Of a stretch of DNA of 64,000 nt, positions 39,467 to 52,757 are shown piece by piece; position 1 is the first letter of the stretch; every line of letters starts with the position of its first letter. The DNA is taken from NCBI GenBank assembly GCA_037389465.1, contig JAZARR010000201.1:1302001-1366000 (forward strand), written 5' to 3'. Source of the DNA: Baylisascaris procyonis (taxonomy: Eukaryota > Nematoda > Chromadorea > Rhabditida > Ascarididae). The notes under the pieces were generated by a model that did no database searches, was not told the DNA's origin, and worked only from the letters and a program-made list of their open reading frames with translations. Made by a program: the position numbers and the translations under genes.

Positions 39467-40648
39467 AATATTTTTGAATTGATGAGATTTTCTCTTTGCG
39501 ACATTCTTATAAATATATTGCTTCAACTTTACGAATGATTGAAGTGATGTCGAATTTTTTTTTTTCTTTTCTATTGTATATTTGCATCCGTTATGACGAA
39601 TGTATAAATTGACTTATACATTATTTATTATTACATTCGATTCGAATCATATCTCCATTAATCCTCTCATATGGTCCATAATCCCATATCGTTGGATTTT
39701 TCTTAAATTTTTGGGGTATTCTTTGCGTTGAAAAGGGCAATCAGTGATCAGATGAGAGATGATGAATGACGATCGTTTAGATGTTGGGAGGAGGGAGGGA
39801 GGGAAAGAGGAGGGAGAGAGTGATGGATTTAAAAATTGAGAATTAATGGGTAAATTTATTTGGGGGGGGGGAGGGGACAAATTGAAATTACATCCAAACT
39901 TCTAACCATCAATTTTTATTCTCTAATACTTTCATATGATTTTATTTATACGTTACTCTTATTTTATGAGAGTTGAATGACTCTGATAATCGATTTTATT
40001 GTTGTATAAACAAATATCACTGTATATTTTTGTGATTGAATATGTCGAAATGATTTGAATGCATCTTATTGGTGAAAACCATTTGGCATAAATATTATCC
40101 ATAAGAAGCAGTAAATATAATCACTTCTTTTTATGAGTTTTTTTTATCATGGCCAAGTGAAAAAAAAAAAGAATTTCTCAGATGATTCGTATAGAATCGA
40201 TGCCTTATTTTGGTGTGTTGAAAAAACTTATTGGTGCAGCCTTATCGGAACTGAACGAACCACGTATCGAAAAATAAAAATTTTTTTCAAAAATTCTTTA
40301 AAAAAAACATTTTTTCCTTTTTGCCTAACGGACAAGAATAAAATGGTAGCAGTAATAGATATATAGAAACCGCGCTTTTCTTTAATACTGCTAATTTCTT
40401 ATACGATCAAATATTAGAATAAACCGAAGTTTACCTCATAACCCATTATTCTTGAAAAAAATTTTTTTTTTAATTGGGTAAAGTATTATGTGCGTAACTG
40501 TCGAAGGATGTGTAGAAATATGCAACGTTATATGAAATTATTTAAAAACTATGAATGCAAAATAAATTAGAATAATTAGACAAGAAAGTAGTGGAAGAAA
40601 TAGACCATTGTTAAAAAAGGGATGTCCGGAGAAAAGAATAAAGACTTT

Positions 40649-40669
40649 AAAGGTGAACACGTTTCGGCC
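40649..40669 (-). other. Second copy of the GGCCGAAACGTG(A/T)TCACC motif
   Basis: The minus strand reads 'ggccgaaacgtgttcacctt', which matches 22277-22297 ('ggccgaaacgtgatcacctt') except at one base. The surrounding sequence is only loosely similar. The two copies may be ends of the same dispersed element family. Confidence 0.5.
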
Positions 40670-41789
40670 GTTATTCGTTTTATTGTTTTTCAAAAGTTGA
40701 AAATTTTCCATTCTTCGATGAAATAGACGTGTTTGGTTTTGAAAAAAAAAAAAAAAAGATTGCTGACATCAGTTCGACGCTCATTCAATCACTCTGCAGA
40801 AGAAATTATGCATCATGCCATATATGGAGACACCCCCACCGCCACCGTGTTTATATTTTTCTTACTTATTTGTCGACTCCGTTCTGTAGAACTTTATAAA
40901 ATCCACATTATTTATGTTATAAGAATAAATGAATAATTCACATTTATTACATATGCAAAAATCATTTTCTAAAGCGTCTTCATTAATATACGTGCCATTC
41001 ATCTACTAGTTATAAATGAATAAGCGAATATTAAGCAATCAATTCAATGGAATATGAGCATCAATTAAATCGGATATTTAAATGTCAATCGCATTGCTTG
41101 TGATATCATCGGTGGTAAATCGATCACGAAAATCGAGTGACTTTAATTGTTATTTGTCGAGATATTGCTGCTAACAATAGCTTGTGCTGGATCTTTTGCT
41201 CGAACTTCGCATTCCGAAATGCACCTCATACAACAGTTAGTATTTTGGCGGATTTTTTAAATCATTATTCACAGCAACTAGCGAAGTAGGATTTCTTGTT
41301 CGAATCGAATCGAATCGATTAACTCGAATCGAATCTAATTTTTATATTTACAAGTGTTCAATCGGAATTAAGCCTCCGATTTTCATTTCCTTATTTCCCT
41401 TTTTATTCACACATATCTAACATCACATTAGTTTAAATTCATTTGAGTGGCAATAAAATTCACCATCAGAAATGAATTTGTTTATGAAAAAGTGGAATAA
41501 TAGAGCATTTCGGAGGAACTTTTTTTTACATTGAAAGTATATTAAGACGTATTAATCGAAATATAGAAAAGGTCATAGGAACGCAGAAAAAAAAATCTTA
41601 AGAAAGAATATTCACTTCTTTGAGAATAGTCTGAGAAACCTTACTTACCAATTAAACTTAATTTATTATAACTGATTTCTAATGATTACTATAAATTAAT
41701 ATTACAAATTTCAATTATTTTATGAAAATGAGTAGCATATTTTATAGAAATTAATTTCAATTAAACAAATAAATAATAAATCGATGTAT

Positions 41790-41795
41790 TTTATT
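41790..41795 (-). terminator. AATAAA poly(A) signal of the Asn-rich gene
   Basis: Forward TTTATT reads AATAAA on the minus strand, about 34 bases after the stop codon. Confidence 0.6.
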
Positions 41796-41828
41796 TATAA
41801 GCAGAATAATTTAAGCATAGGTGGGATA

Positions 41829-42061
41829 TTATTTAAAGAGAAACATTCGTAGCATACGTAATCGTCTCATAATAGCTTCTTGTTTATTCTCTCGTTTTTT
41901 CTTCTCTTTTTTCTTCATTTCGATTTCTTTTTCGTTTATCTTAGATATAATCTCTATTTTGGCGGGAATATTCTTTCCTTTCATTGATTTCTTCAGATTT
42001 GTTGTGTTATTTTTGTTGTTGGTTTCTGTATGCCTCTCAGATAAGCTACCATTGTTGTTGT

Positions 42062-42136
<75 letters not shown>

Positions 42137-43466
42137 CGTTGTTGTTGTTGTTTGACGTTCCAACATTATTGGTCATTGTCGTATTCACATATGAAATTCC
42201 ATCCTTCTTGTAATCTTTTACAGATTCCTTCTTAGCGATTGCTTGCGAATTCTTTAGCAATATTGGATTTTTCTCTTTGAAATTCACATTTTTATCGCCT
42301 TTTTTGTCCGTTTTCGATGAGCTACTCATATCATTAACTCGAATAAGTGTCTCATTTATTACACCTTTCGGATCGTCGACTGATAGATGCGGGTGATTCG
42401 TCGGTACCTCGATCACGTTTCCGATGCTGGAAAACACTTATAAGAATATTTCGATGAGGACGATCATGTTGCTATTGCGCTGCAATACGCGTCATAAAGG
42501 TGCATATATATTTGTATGGAATTGTAATATGTTTCAACTTAACGTTGCTCGCAAAATAATGCAAATGCTGTGAATGGTTTTTATTTGTGGCGTCGTGCAA
42601 TTGATTGAAGTGCTATAGATAAGTTGAGAGTGTTGAATTCAACGGATGCAATAAGAATATACGCAATGCCCACCCTCGATGACATCGTTTTGCAACAATT
42701 GCCGATTGAATTGCACTCAAAAAAAAAAAAAAATTCTTATTCTTACTCGTTTTCATACCAAGTGAGATCTTTTTTTATTGAATGGGATACTTTAAATTTA
42801 ACCGGAAGTCTAGAAGTACTCTTATTCTCGTAAAATACTTTTAGAGATATATAAAGTGGTCATATTCTGGAGTAATTATTTGCAAGATCATTTCATCTAC
42901 TGAAAAATGATAGAATTTTAAATTGATTACTTCATATTAGAATATATTTAAAAATATAGAGTGGCCTTTTAGCCCATAAATAATCAGCTACTAGGCTTAA
43001 TGATGCTACAGTTCTTAGGGATGATGCATTTGAATATAAAGATTTTCGTACGAATATCACAAACATTTAAACGGCTTTTAGAATAAATGAACTTCCGGAG
43101 TTCGGACTTAAAGCTTTTTCTAATATGAATCTTAAGGCATGGAAAGCATGACCTGAACCTGTCCTTGGTCATGGTGTGCGATAATATACAATGGAAAGGT
43201 TATCGTTTAAATATGCTAGAAAACTACTATATAAGGTCGTGCTGCACCGCACGTTATTAATACATTTACAACTGTTATATTATCAGTAATTTAATGTGAA
43301 CAGAAATAAGTGCTGTATTGAAATAGAGGAACTAGAATTGCAAAACCAAATTATCTCAATGAATAGTTGCAAATATTTACCCCAATTTTAGCATCGATTC
43401 GTCCTTTATGCAGCTTTCGTTCCTTTTTTCTTCGTTGCTCTCATCGGCTGGCAACTGCAAAAAAAG

Positions 43467-43559
<93 letters not shown>

Positions 43560-44717
43560 GATTGTATTATCTTTTACAATTAGTTTTTGTAATAACATGA
43601 TTGTTAAGAATAATTTTAAAAGCGCCAGTCATATATATGATCAGTCAATACTAATAGCAATCTTCATCATGCAGTCAATCAATATTGATATTGACACTGC
43701 TGATTACATGCTTAATCGGTATTGATAACGGCCATTTTTTTGGATCAAGTGATAAACGAAAAATCATTTTTTCTATATTTTTGAATATTTGACGTCGATT
43801 GGTGATGACAGCTATCACAAATTATTTCAAGAATTGCATCTCTCAAATCGCGTTAGTGAAATTATGCATGCAAGGAATGCAAATAGCTACTAAATAGTCA
43901 TCTCACAGTTTTCATATTAGTATTCCGAAAGGACGACTGAACCTTACTTGATGGATATATCCGCTGCAAGCAATTACAAAAAGAATATTTAAATCATTTA
44001 ATTAATTATTTCTGCAGTGAATAGCAATTCTCTGATATATGCGTGTCTGCTAATGTCTGTCTGTGATCATAAATGATTTATTAATGTCTGCTAATGTCGG
44101 TATGTCATTGTATTTGATCTACTAACGTCTTTTAATATTTGCCTATAAACATATTAATATTTTTTCCATTTGGCCATTAAATAGTCGTATCAGATATGAA
44201 CAACTGACGTATTAATGTTTTTTGAATATTAGAGCAGAATTACTATGCGAAATCGTTTAGACGATTGCCTGAGCCGTCGAGATTTGTTTATATTATCTGC
44301 TAGATGTGTGTTCTTTCGAATTTGGTGGTTAATAAAAGTGATCCAATGAAGCTGAAGGTAATTTGTTATTTAAAGAATAGATTTGATCGATTCTTGAAGT
44401 AAATCTTTCAGGTATAGAGCAGAATACTGTCACCTGGAACATTATAGAACACCTAGTATTGAACAGTTGGAACATTCGTTAAAGATTCCATTAATCAAAT
44501 TACCTTTAAAAATATATTCCATTTACTTGATTTTATTCTTCCGAAAAGAAAATAAATTTTTGTTGTTTTTTTTAACGTTATAAAATCTCTTATAGAGACA
44601 ATTGAAATGAGCGATTACCATTTCAGAGTTAAACAACAATGCTGTTGCATTATCGTCAGCGAATATATATATCGTCGAAACGAGGAGATATATGCAAGTT
44701 TCCAAACGAATCATCAT
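41829..44717 (-). CDS. Secreted Asn- and Lys-rich protein, novel
   Basis: Three exons on the minus strand, 44717-44619, 43454-43381 and 42426-41829, join in phase (0, then 2) to encode 256 residues. Residues 1-20 (MMIRLETCIYLLVSTIYIFA) form a signal peptide, followed by DDNAT, an N-glycosylation site. The middle is hydrophilic. Residues 150-183 are almost pure Asn in blocks of five to seven separated by single Asp. The C-terminus is Lys/Glu-rich and basic (EIEMKKKEKKKRENKQEA), then FLFK and stop. TTTATTACAG lies directly before the first ATG, fitting a spliced-leader trans-splice acceptor. Acceptors TTTTTTTGCAG and GTTTTCCAG and donors ATG|GTAATC and GGG|GTAAAT are good. AATAAA follows 34 bases after the stop. 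No known domain is recognised. A (TA)44 tract sits just upstream of the exon 2 acceptor. Confidence is lower for exon 1 than for exons 2 and 3. Confidence 0.6.
42051..42152 (-). repeat. Coding (AAC/AAT)n tract with GAC spacers
   Basis: Forward TTG units broken by TCG give (N)5-7-D blocks on the minus strand, with an 18-21-bp higher-order period. The other plus-strand frames read as poly-Leu or poly-Cys, which are not credible proteins. Confidence 0.9.
43470..43557. repeat. (TA)n microsatellite, about 88 bp
   Basis: An uninterrupted TA run in intron 1 of the Asn-rich gene. Its proximal end is about 16 bases from the exon 2 acceptor at 43455-43456. Confidence 0.95.
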
Positions 44718-44730
44718 CTGTAATAAAATT
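44718..44730 (-). promoter_or_regulatory. Candidate trans-splice acceptor before the Asn-rich gene
   Basis: The minus strand reads 'TTTTATTACAG' immediately before ATGATG. An acceptor with no intervening base before the start codon is typical of nematode spliced-leader addition sites. A cis intron in the 5' leader would look the same. Confidence 0.45.
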
Positions 44731-47150
44731 CTTTAAAAAAAAAAACTAGATTCAAGCTATGACATCGAATCGATTGATATTGAGTGAAAAAATTTATTGA
44801 AGTGGTAAAATTTCAACAAAGAAGTGAAGCTCATTATTCTTCAGCAACCATATAGGTGAATAAATTTCATCTTCAATTTGAATTCTACAATTTCTAGAAG
44901 ATAGGAATAGTAGTTATTATCAACTATTTTCAAGCCCCTCATGTAATATTTTCAGTTTTACAAAATTATAACCCTTGGGAATTCATTCATTTTCTCGCAA
45001 TAAATTCGGGCAATTAAATAAGCCGTAAAACGATGAATATAGGCCCTCTGAGGGAGCCAAACATCCTAAGGAAACACAACAACTATTAGCGATTTCAATT
45101 GAATTGTTCGAAAGCAATTTTCTGCAATAGTTCCGCTTAGTTGCAATAACTAAGGAAGAAAGTAGTAAGAATTCTGGATTAAATATTATAAATACATCCT
45201 AGTTAAATGAGTCAATGAATATTTTTGATTAAAAAATATGTTCAATTAGTTGATAAACAAAGAATATATTAGTGAAAAACGAACGAATCATTGTTGAATA
45301 AATTGAAGTCAAATAGATATAATTGAAATATCGAATTATGAAAATAATATTCAAATATATCGGAGAAAATCTTTTAATCATTCATTTTGGAAAGAAAAAA
45401 ATTGCAAAAATGGAAATCTCGAAGTTATATAAAACGAGGCAAAGAAAATATATTGAAAAAAATACTTTTTAACATATAAAACTTTTAAGTCATAAAACTT
45501 ATTGATGGCATTACTATCGAACTATTCGTCGGACGTATTGATTTATCTCAATAGGTCATAATTACCGGAAATTTTGATGAGTTGTGATTTTCACATCAAC
45601 GAATATGAATGCTCGAATGCAACTTAGAATGTATTCAAGACAACTTTAACTCGGAAAGGAATAGAGATAGATTAACAAATTTGGCATTGATGTCTATAAC
45701 ACTATTTTATATTGATTTATAAAATTTGATAAGCATAATCTACAGCACATTCAATTAACTATCAAGTTGATCCACTAAGTTTGAGAGGAGTTTTACACAT
45801 TTCAAATTAATGAAAAATCCAACATTTTGCATTGGTAAAATCGAAGTTTACCAATATGAAATAAACCAGTATAAATGCCTTAGGGTATTCATATTGACTC
45901 AGTCGATTGAAAAAAAAAGAAGCACTTTTTTAGTGTATTCTCACTATTACTTCAAAGTCAACAACCATAAACAAGCTTTTTACCTTGGTAAACCTCGAAG
46001 GAAGAGGAAAAAGAACAAGAAAAAAGGAAGAAAGAAGCCTCTCAACAATTTCCTTCCCAAAATAAGTTTCAAATTCCCAAAGGATGATGATGATTTGTTT
46101 AAAATCCGGCGTGATGACATATTTGCTTGTTGTATTTTTCTTTTCAATCCCATTATAAATCGCTATAATGAGCATGCATTTAAGTATGTCATAAATGGGA
46201 GTTATGCGTTCATTTATGCGAACAGCTAAAAATAGATCGGAAAGAGAGGAAGCTAAAATATGGCGATGGAAATATGCATCATGCAATTTCCACCATAATG
46301 AAGCATTCCTTAAGCTTTCAGCACGTTGTGCTCAACTCATCGACCATTCGAAAGAGACAATTAATGTGCATCGAAACTCCTTTGGGAGCTGTGGCTTTCA
46401 TCTAGTGACGATTTTGATCTCGGGATCGAGTATTGAATCCGCTTCTTTCTTATACGATATTTAGGCACAATACTAAATTGCTTTAGAGCAACCTTAAATG
46501 AAAAACTCGATGACAAATATGAATTTATTTGGCGATATTTGTATTGTAGATGGGAAAATGACTGTTCAACAAAAAAGCGCAATGTCTGCAAATGTTTAAC
46601 GCTCTTTTATATATCTTAACAAAAATTTTTTAATAACTTTTTAACTTTTCAGAGATTCAGGATTTTCAGGATTTAACAATGAACAATTGACAATCGATAT
46701 TTTAACAAGCTTTTCAGGATTCCATCTATTTATATTTACCGCATCATAACGATTACAGTGTTGGTACTCATTAGCCTATTGATCGAATTTCGATCCCACA
46801 TCCATTTAGAAAATGGATTAGCATTTACTGTTGTTATCGACTGATTAGAACGCCGCCGTGATATTCACAAATCAATATGATCAACATCATAATATTCCCA
46901 TCTATCATAGATATTCTAAATTTTCGACAAAGTTACAGTACTATGAAATTGAATTTTTCATTCTTAATAGAGTGCTGCTAAAAATTTAATATCAGTGCAG
47001 ATTTGAATGCAGGAAAAAATATGCATAAATAAATAAGGAACAATTAACGCAATAATTTGATGGAAATAATATGATAGCGATCAGTCAAATGATTTAAAAA
47101 AAAGCAGCCAAACAAAGCCAAAAATATAATTAGGTAGTATCCAGGTGATA

Positions 47151-47276
47151 CTTGAATGAATTACTATAAATCTGTGTTATAAACTTGAATGAATCATTAT
47201 AAACCTGTGTTATAAATTTGAATGAATTATTATAAATCTGTGTTATAAACTTGAATGAATTATTATAAACTTATAT
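47151..47276. repeat. 33-bp minisatellite, about 3.8 copies
   Basis: Units of the form 'cttgaatgaattattataaa' plus 'tctgtgttataaa' begin at 47151, 47184, 47217 and 47250, with few differences. The array is intergenic. Confidence 0.85.
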
Positions 47277-48240
47277 TACCAAGAAAGGAGGGGGGAGGAG
47301 GAGAGGGAAGAGAAGGGAGAAGTAATAAGCATTACACTTCCGATATAATTTACAGCAAGCTGTTTGCTAAACCGCATCTCATTTCATTCACCTTAACATT
47401 TGGACTTATGAGCGCTAGGTTATATTTGGTCACTTCTTATTGCATCTCTACCGTATCCTAGTAATACAACAACCATCATAGTTATTTCTTATACCCACTT
47501 CTCTGACGGAAGCTTTTTTCCCGTTGGTAGTTTTTTTTTCAGTATCGTTTTATTTTGAAAACCGTGTAGAAAAAAAATGTAAGACAGAACTTTCCTTAGT
47601 ACAAAAGAAATACATTAAAGTGATTTTGATTTATAGCGACAACAATGTTATAAATAAATTCATATTTCGCGAAAGCAGAGAAGCAAGTTAATGCCAATGC
47701 AAATGAGAGAGGAGGAGAGGGTCGGGGGGAGGGGAGGTGAAACGGGGAAGGGCTTATAACGTAGACAAGGGCGCTCTCTCAAATTTGAAATTAAATGGTA
47801 GTGGGGTCTTTCTCGATGAGTTTAATAAATTTATGAACATCGATGCATTTTCTGGTGATGATAATCTCTGCGATAAATAAATTTCAGTGGAACTAAAAAA
47901 GAGGGAAAATACAAAATGTGCTTGAAAAAATATTTAAGGGGAAATTTTAAAAATATTTGGCTGTGAGATAATTGGTGAATATCTTTCAAAAAAAAAAAAA
48001 ATTAGCAATGCTTCTCCCTTCTTCCTCCTTCCCCCCCCCCCTCTTTGCACAAGATGTATATTGGCGCATATAGTAATTTAATTTGCAAAAGAATGCTTGA
48101 AGCAGTTGAAGAGGGGCGCATGCTTGATGAAGTCGAATTCGGCGCATGACGCACACAAATAATAGTGCCTTCGCAAATGAGTGCCACTTCACAATGGAAA
48201 TTGTTCTCATGATTAAGTCACTCGCGCTCATAACGTTCTA

Positions 48241-48242
<2 letters not shown>

Positions 48243-48300
<58 letters not shown>
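48243..48300. repeat. (TA)n microsatellite, about 58 bp
   Basis: An uninterrupted intergenic TA run. Confidence 0.95.
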
Positions 48301-48302
<2 letters not shown>

Positions 48303-51300
48303 GTAAAATGTCAGTTTTTAATTTTTTTTTTGAATAGGAAATTACAATTGTCTCATTAAAATACCGCTATGTTTGCGAATACAAATTTAAATAAACAGGA
48401 AAATACACCAAAGTTCGGCAACGATACGCGTTTTTTGCAGCTTTACCTAGTAAACCAACCGGTTGAGTGAATCAATATTCAGAAAAAAAAAACGACTAAA
48501 TAAAGTTCGATGTATTTGACTGATTGGTTATTATTTAAGTCCTTTGCTAATAGTTTCTTTACGAAAAACATCTGATCGCTTTTTCGATAAACTTGACTTA
48601 TAAATATTTTTGGCCTGTGTAATGTTGTTAATTTATAAAGAGATCAATTAATGGGAGTTAAATAACGGATAGGAAATCGCTCTTTTGCATAGATTATGCA
48701 TAGAAAATTTTTTTCACCTTGTCTATTGTAACCTGATGAGTGAAAATATCGAATATGCCAACATACACAGAGATGAATGAAGACATTTAATGAACTTCAT
48801 ATACTCGATCAAATATTTTATAAATCGTTATAAGCGAAATCGCTCAATTAAGGTATTTTAATGAAAAATTTTTGTCAGAAAATGTATGGAGAAGAATTGT
48901 TTGAAAAAACGTAAATTTTCTTCAGTAAATTTCCCAAAGATTTGAATTGAATAAATTTCAATGATTACTAGAGATTCTTAGAGATTTGTAGAGATTCGAG
49001 ACTCTAAATGGGATAATTATTTAGTTAGATATATCCTTCAGTACATCGGCAACTTTTCAATGGATCTTTTGAAATGTTTTCATAAATGAAGTACTCATAA
49101 CAGTTAATTTTATAGTATTTCATTGCATAGTGACACAAAATTTTGAGACAATAGGAAAGAAGAAAGTGAAACGACAATGGTCATATAGCTGAAAGAATGT
49201 GAATGCAGTAAAAGAAGACAGAGAGAGGGGCAAGCCGCATTGCATATTTGTGTGAGGATGTATTTGCCTCGATGTGACAAATGATTGCTCCTTTGCTGGC
49301 TCAGCCAGCCCTTCTATTCAGTAGAATTGTTTGATCCTTTGGGAATCGAGATGCATCACTTCTGAACGACGAACGCGTACGAGGTTGATTTATGACGAAC
49401 AAAAATTTCAAAAATATTTCGGCATCAATTTTTTTTGGCGAACAAGGGGAGGGAAGGATAACGGTTGAGGAGGGGGGAAGTAAGCGTTTGTGAACATCTG
49501 GGTAGGTTTGGTTCATCGGAGGTGGAAGAGGAAAAAGAGGAGAGATGCGAAAAATATTGATGAAGCACCTCTCGCGGAAACTGTAATAAGTTTTTAAAGT
49601 CAACCATCAATGTATAAATTTTTAATTGAAACGTTATTCGGTGCGAAAACGTCTCAAAACTAAATAAACGTAACGAATGCAAACGTATCATGCATTGTGC
49701 TGAGTCCAATTTTATAGTCTCAAAAGGAGGCGATTTACTCTAAATTTTATATTAGTGACGGAAGCTATGATGTTATTTATAGCTGAAAACATTTTTTTCG
49801 AATCGTTTATTTTATGTTTTTAAAACGCATCAAAAAATCTTTATACTCATGGATCCACGTGGACAATACCTTCAGGCATTGCCACAAAAACCTATAAGGA
49901 GTGATCACTAAAGGCCCTGAGGCGTGGTCATTAAGACCACTCTGGTCAGTTTCCACGATCAAAACAAAACTGCTTAAGTGCGGTGATGTTTTCAGTAACA
50001 ACAACAGTTAGCGCACAATATTTGCGGTCAGACCGACACCATGTGGCATCAACCGAAGCGAAGATGGCAGTAAGACAGACTTCCATTAAATGAGGAGCAC
50101 AGGTCACATCTTCTTTAACGCTTCGATTTATAACTGAGTGCGATTACTTTACTATAAAATATTATAACTACGTCTTTACTAGTATGCATGAACTAAAAAC
50201 TCAGCTTACCTGTGTACATAACTATGTGTACTACGCACATCTCATCGTTGCGCTATTTAAGACATATGCGCCAAGAGTAAAAATTTACTACGATTGTCAT
50301 AAAAATCTGTGACAGTAATCATTACCCTCTTCGTCCTTCCCCTTCCACCATCCTTGAGAAAGCAATCCAGGTTCATCCGAGTTCCTAGAGTATTTTTCTT
50401 TCACCAGCAATAGGATTGTGGCTTCATTTGGCAGTTAAGCGTATCGCGAATCATTATAACGCTAGCACGATTCTAACAGATTGCTGGCATTGTGAGCACA
50501 CCATAATAATGTTGATCAATGTAGAATAACAAACAAACAGAGAATTATTCATTCATCCATATAAAAGTAGTATGAAGCGTGTTAAAGATGATTTTTTAAA
50601 GAACAAGAGCAACCAAGCAAGCTAGACTGGTACAGTATATTTTTTATTAAATAAGTTGTAATAAAGGTCTAAAATTGTAATAGCTAAGATAATACAGAAA
50701 GTTTTTAAGAGGCATTAAAAGAATGCTAGAAGCAAAACACTGAAAATGACTCCGGAGTCAGTCTTCTTTATATATTCAGCCATAAAATTGATTCAGGTTC
50801 TCCAAGCCGTGAGATGCATTTCAATGTTTCGTGAACAATAGGCGACTAACAACTGTTCATTGTTAATTATTTATGCAAATGAATTCACATAGGATTGAAA
50901 TATGGAGTCATCGAACAATAGCTAAGAAATGAATAAGAAAAAAATTATTGGGATCTGTATAGATAGTGTAGATCGACTAAGCTGATCTCTTCATAAACAA
51001 CTGATCTCCGAGAAGGATCAGAAATGAGATCCCGCTGAGAGAGTGAAGTTCTAATAAACGGTGAGTTATCGGAGATTAGAGTATCTTCAAGTGTTGTCGG
51101 TCGAAAGATGAGTCAAATTTGAACTTAATGAAGCAGTAGATGACCGACCGGTCTAATATTGATTATCTCTGCGAATAAATTTCAAAAAGATTTGGATCCT
51201 TATCAAAAGTTACTCTATAAAATCAGCTGATAAGAAACGAATGATAAGAAACATCGTTGATATAAGATTTTAAACACTTTTTTTGCAAACAAATCAAAAG

Positions 51301-52656
51301 GCAAACATCGAGAAGAGAAACAAATCGCTACGAGATTATCTTATTTAATTGAACAAATGCCGTATGCGTGTCGAAATTCAATTTTCATCCTTATTGGATC
51401 ATCAGGTAGTCTGTAGCTGCCTAAATGAGATCATTAAAGACTGATATTTAACTCTTCTACTGACTAACACAACATTCAAAAAATCACTCAATCGAACTTT
51501 TTTCTTTTTCGAAATTTTCACATTGAAATAATTCACTCCACTTTTTAAATTCCTAAAAATTTATTTATTTATTTATTTATAATTCTCCAAACCTATAATC
51601 ACTGAATGAACTTAAAGAGCATGAAACTTCTTCACTCTAAAAGAATTCTGAATGTTCAATAGAAAAATCATTTGTGCTTAATTATACGTCAGGCTCAATC
51701 GTTGTTAAAAGAAGAAGATTTAATGTTAACGAAAAAAATTGTCGATTAATGATGCAATATTCATGCCCCAATGACTAAAATTTAAAAATTACCATAATAC
51801 TTTTCTTTATTTGCTTTGAATCGTACATCGCAAAGTTCTTATTCTGTCGCATTACCGAAACCGATGCATTCCCTGCCTGACAGACGCAAATGGTCGCCTA
51901 TATAATCCGTATTGATGTCATGGATTCATCATAGTGCCTTGGGTTTATTGTTGATTGAATGATTGAGCTGTTGCAGTTTACTGCTCAATTGCTTGTGATA
52001 TCAACAACACAAGCAGACAAGAGAGAATGACTATGACGGAAAGGGCAATGAAGCAGGTAATATGCAAGGTCTCCCTCTGAGATCATATTTCCGAAGCATC
52101 CATCGTTGTGCGAAACACTGTCCATAATGTGTAGACCATAAATCTCATCATTTAATACCTTGACCAGGAATGAAGTTGAGGATCCTTCACTACGGTACTA
52201 TCCTCAACTACTATCAGTTGTTGATGGCGGTACAGTAATGAACGATGCTACAGTAAGATATATAAATGATAGCATATTTCTTATGGATAGGTGATAGATT
52301 AGGAAAAAGATAGTATCAAGCCTATATTAGTAAATCACTAATTTGATTACTCGATCAGATAGAAACAAGATGGATTGAGATTCCAGGAAATGATGTGAAA
52401 TTTTTGAGGAAATGATAGAATTTCGAAGTTTTATTGCAATTACTATGATTATATTATTAACTAAATATTGTGTTTTGTTAGATTGATTTATAAAGTGTAA
52501 TTTTTCAGCATAAGATCAGACTAAACTAAACGTCTCAACGTCTTGTTACCCCCTTCCCCCTTTCTTTCATTTCCTTTCTAATCGGTTAATCATTGATTAT
52601 TATTCGAATCACGATCAGATGCGGTATAGCTTCTTAGGCTCCATGTAATGTAAAGA

Positions 52657-52757
52657 ATACGTAAATAGTTAACTGGGTACTGTAAAGACAACTGAGTACT
52701 GCATATACTGTAGAGAGTCAACTGAGTACTGTATATGCTGTAAAGAGTACGTACTGG
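52657..52757. repeat. Degenerate tandem repeats around 'caactgagtactg'
   Basis: The phrase 'aactgagtactg' and close variants occur three to four times, spaced by 'catatactgtagagagt'-like segments. It is a diverged minisatellite. Confidence 0.65.

Larger units (their letters stand above)
38963..41789. other. Convergent intergenic region
   Basis: The space between the convergent 3' ends of the GAS1 homologue and the minus-strand Asn-rich gene. It holds a (GA)n tract at about 39449-39466, purine-rich runs at 39785-39875, poly-A tracts, and a motif copy at 40649-40669. No gene was found. Confidence 0.5.

Noticed and set aside
41821..42235. Poly-Leu and poly-Cys plus-strand frames at the TTG repeat
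   Set aside because: They are antisense shadows of the Asn-rich exon, which has consistent splice sites and poly(A) signal on the minus strand.
43367..43725. Frames encoding (Ile-Tyr)n through the TA array, also at 56677-56921
   Set aside because: They are translations of TA microsatellites, not proteins.
43936..43951. 16-base micro-exon candidate (TTGCTTGCAG ... CAA|GTAAGG, minus)
   Set aside because: Inserting it between exons 1 and 2 of the Asn-rich gene breaks the frame; skipping it keeps phase.
45810..46286. 139-codon plus-strand and 118-codon minus-strand open frames over the same bases
   Set aside because: The two frames overlap antisense, have no domain, no splice context and Lys/Asn/Ile-rich AT-driven composition. 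A chance double-open region is the simplest reading.
50009..50070. Exon-like stretch (acceptor AACAACAG, ATGTGGCATCAACCGAAGCG, donor CA|GTAAGA)
   Set aside because: No partner exon in phase was found on either side; one isolated splice-like pair is weak evidence.
51976..52057. Exon-like stretch ending AAGCAG|GTAATA
   Set aside because: Open in one frame with a good acceptor and donor, but no joining exon nearby.
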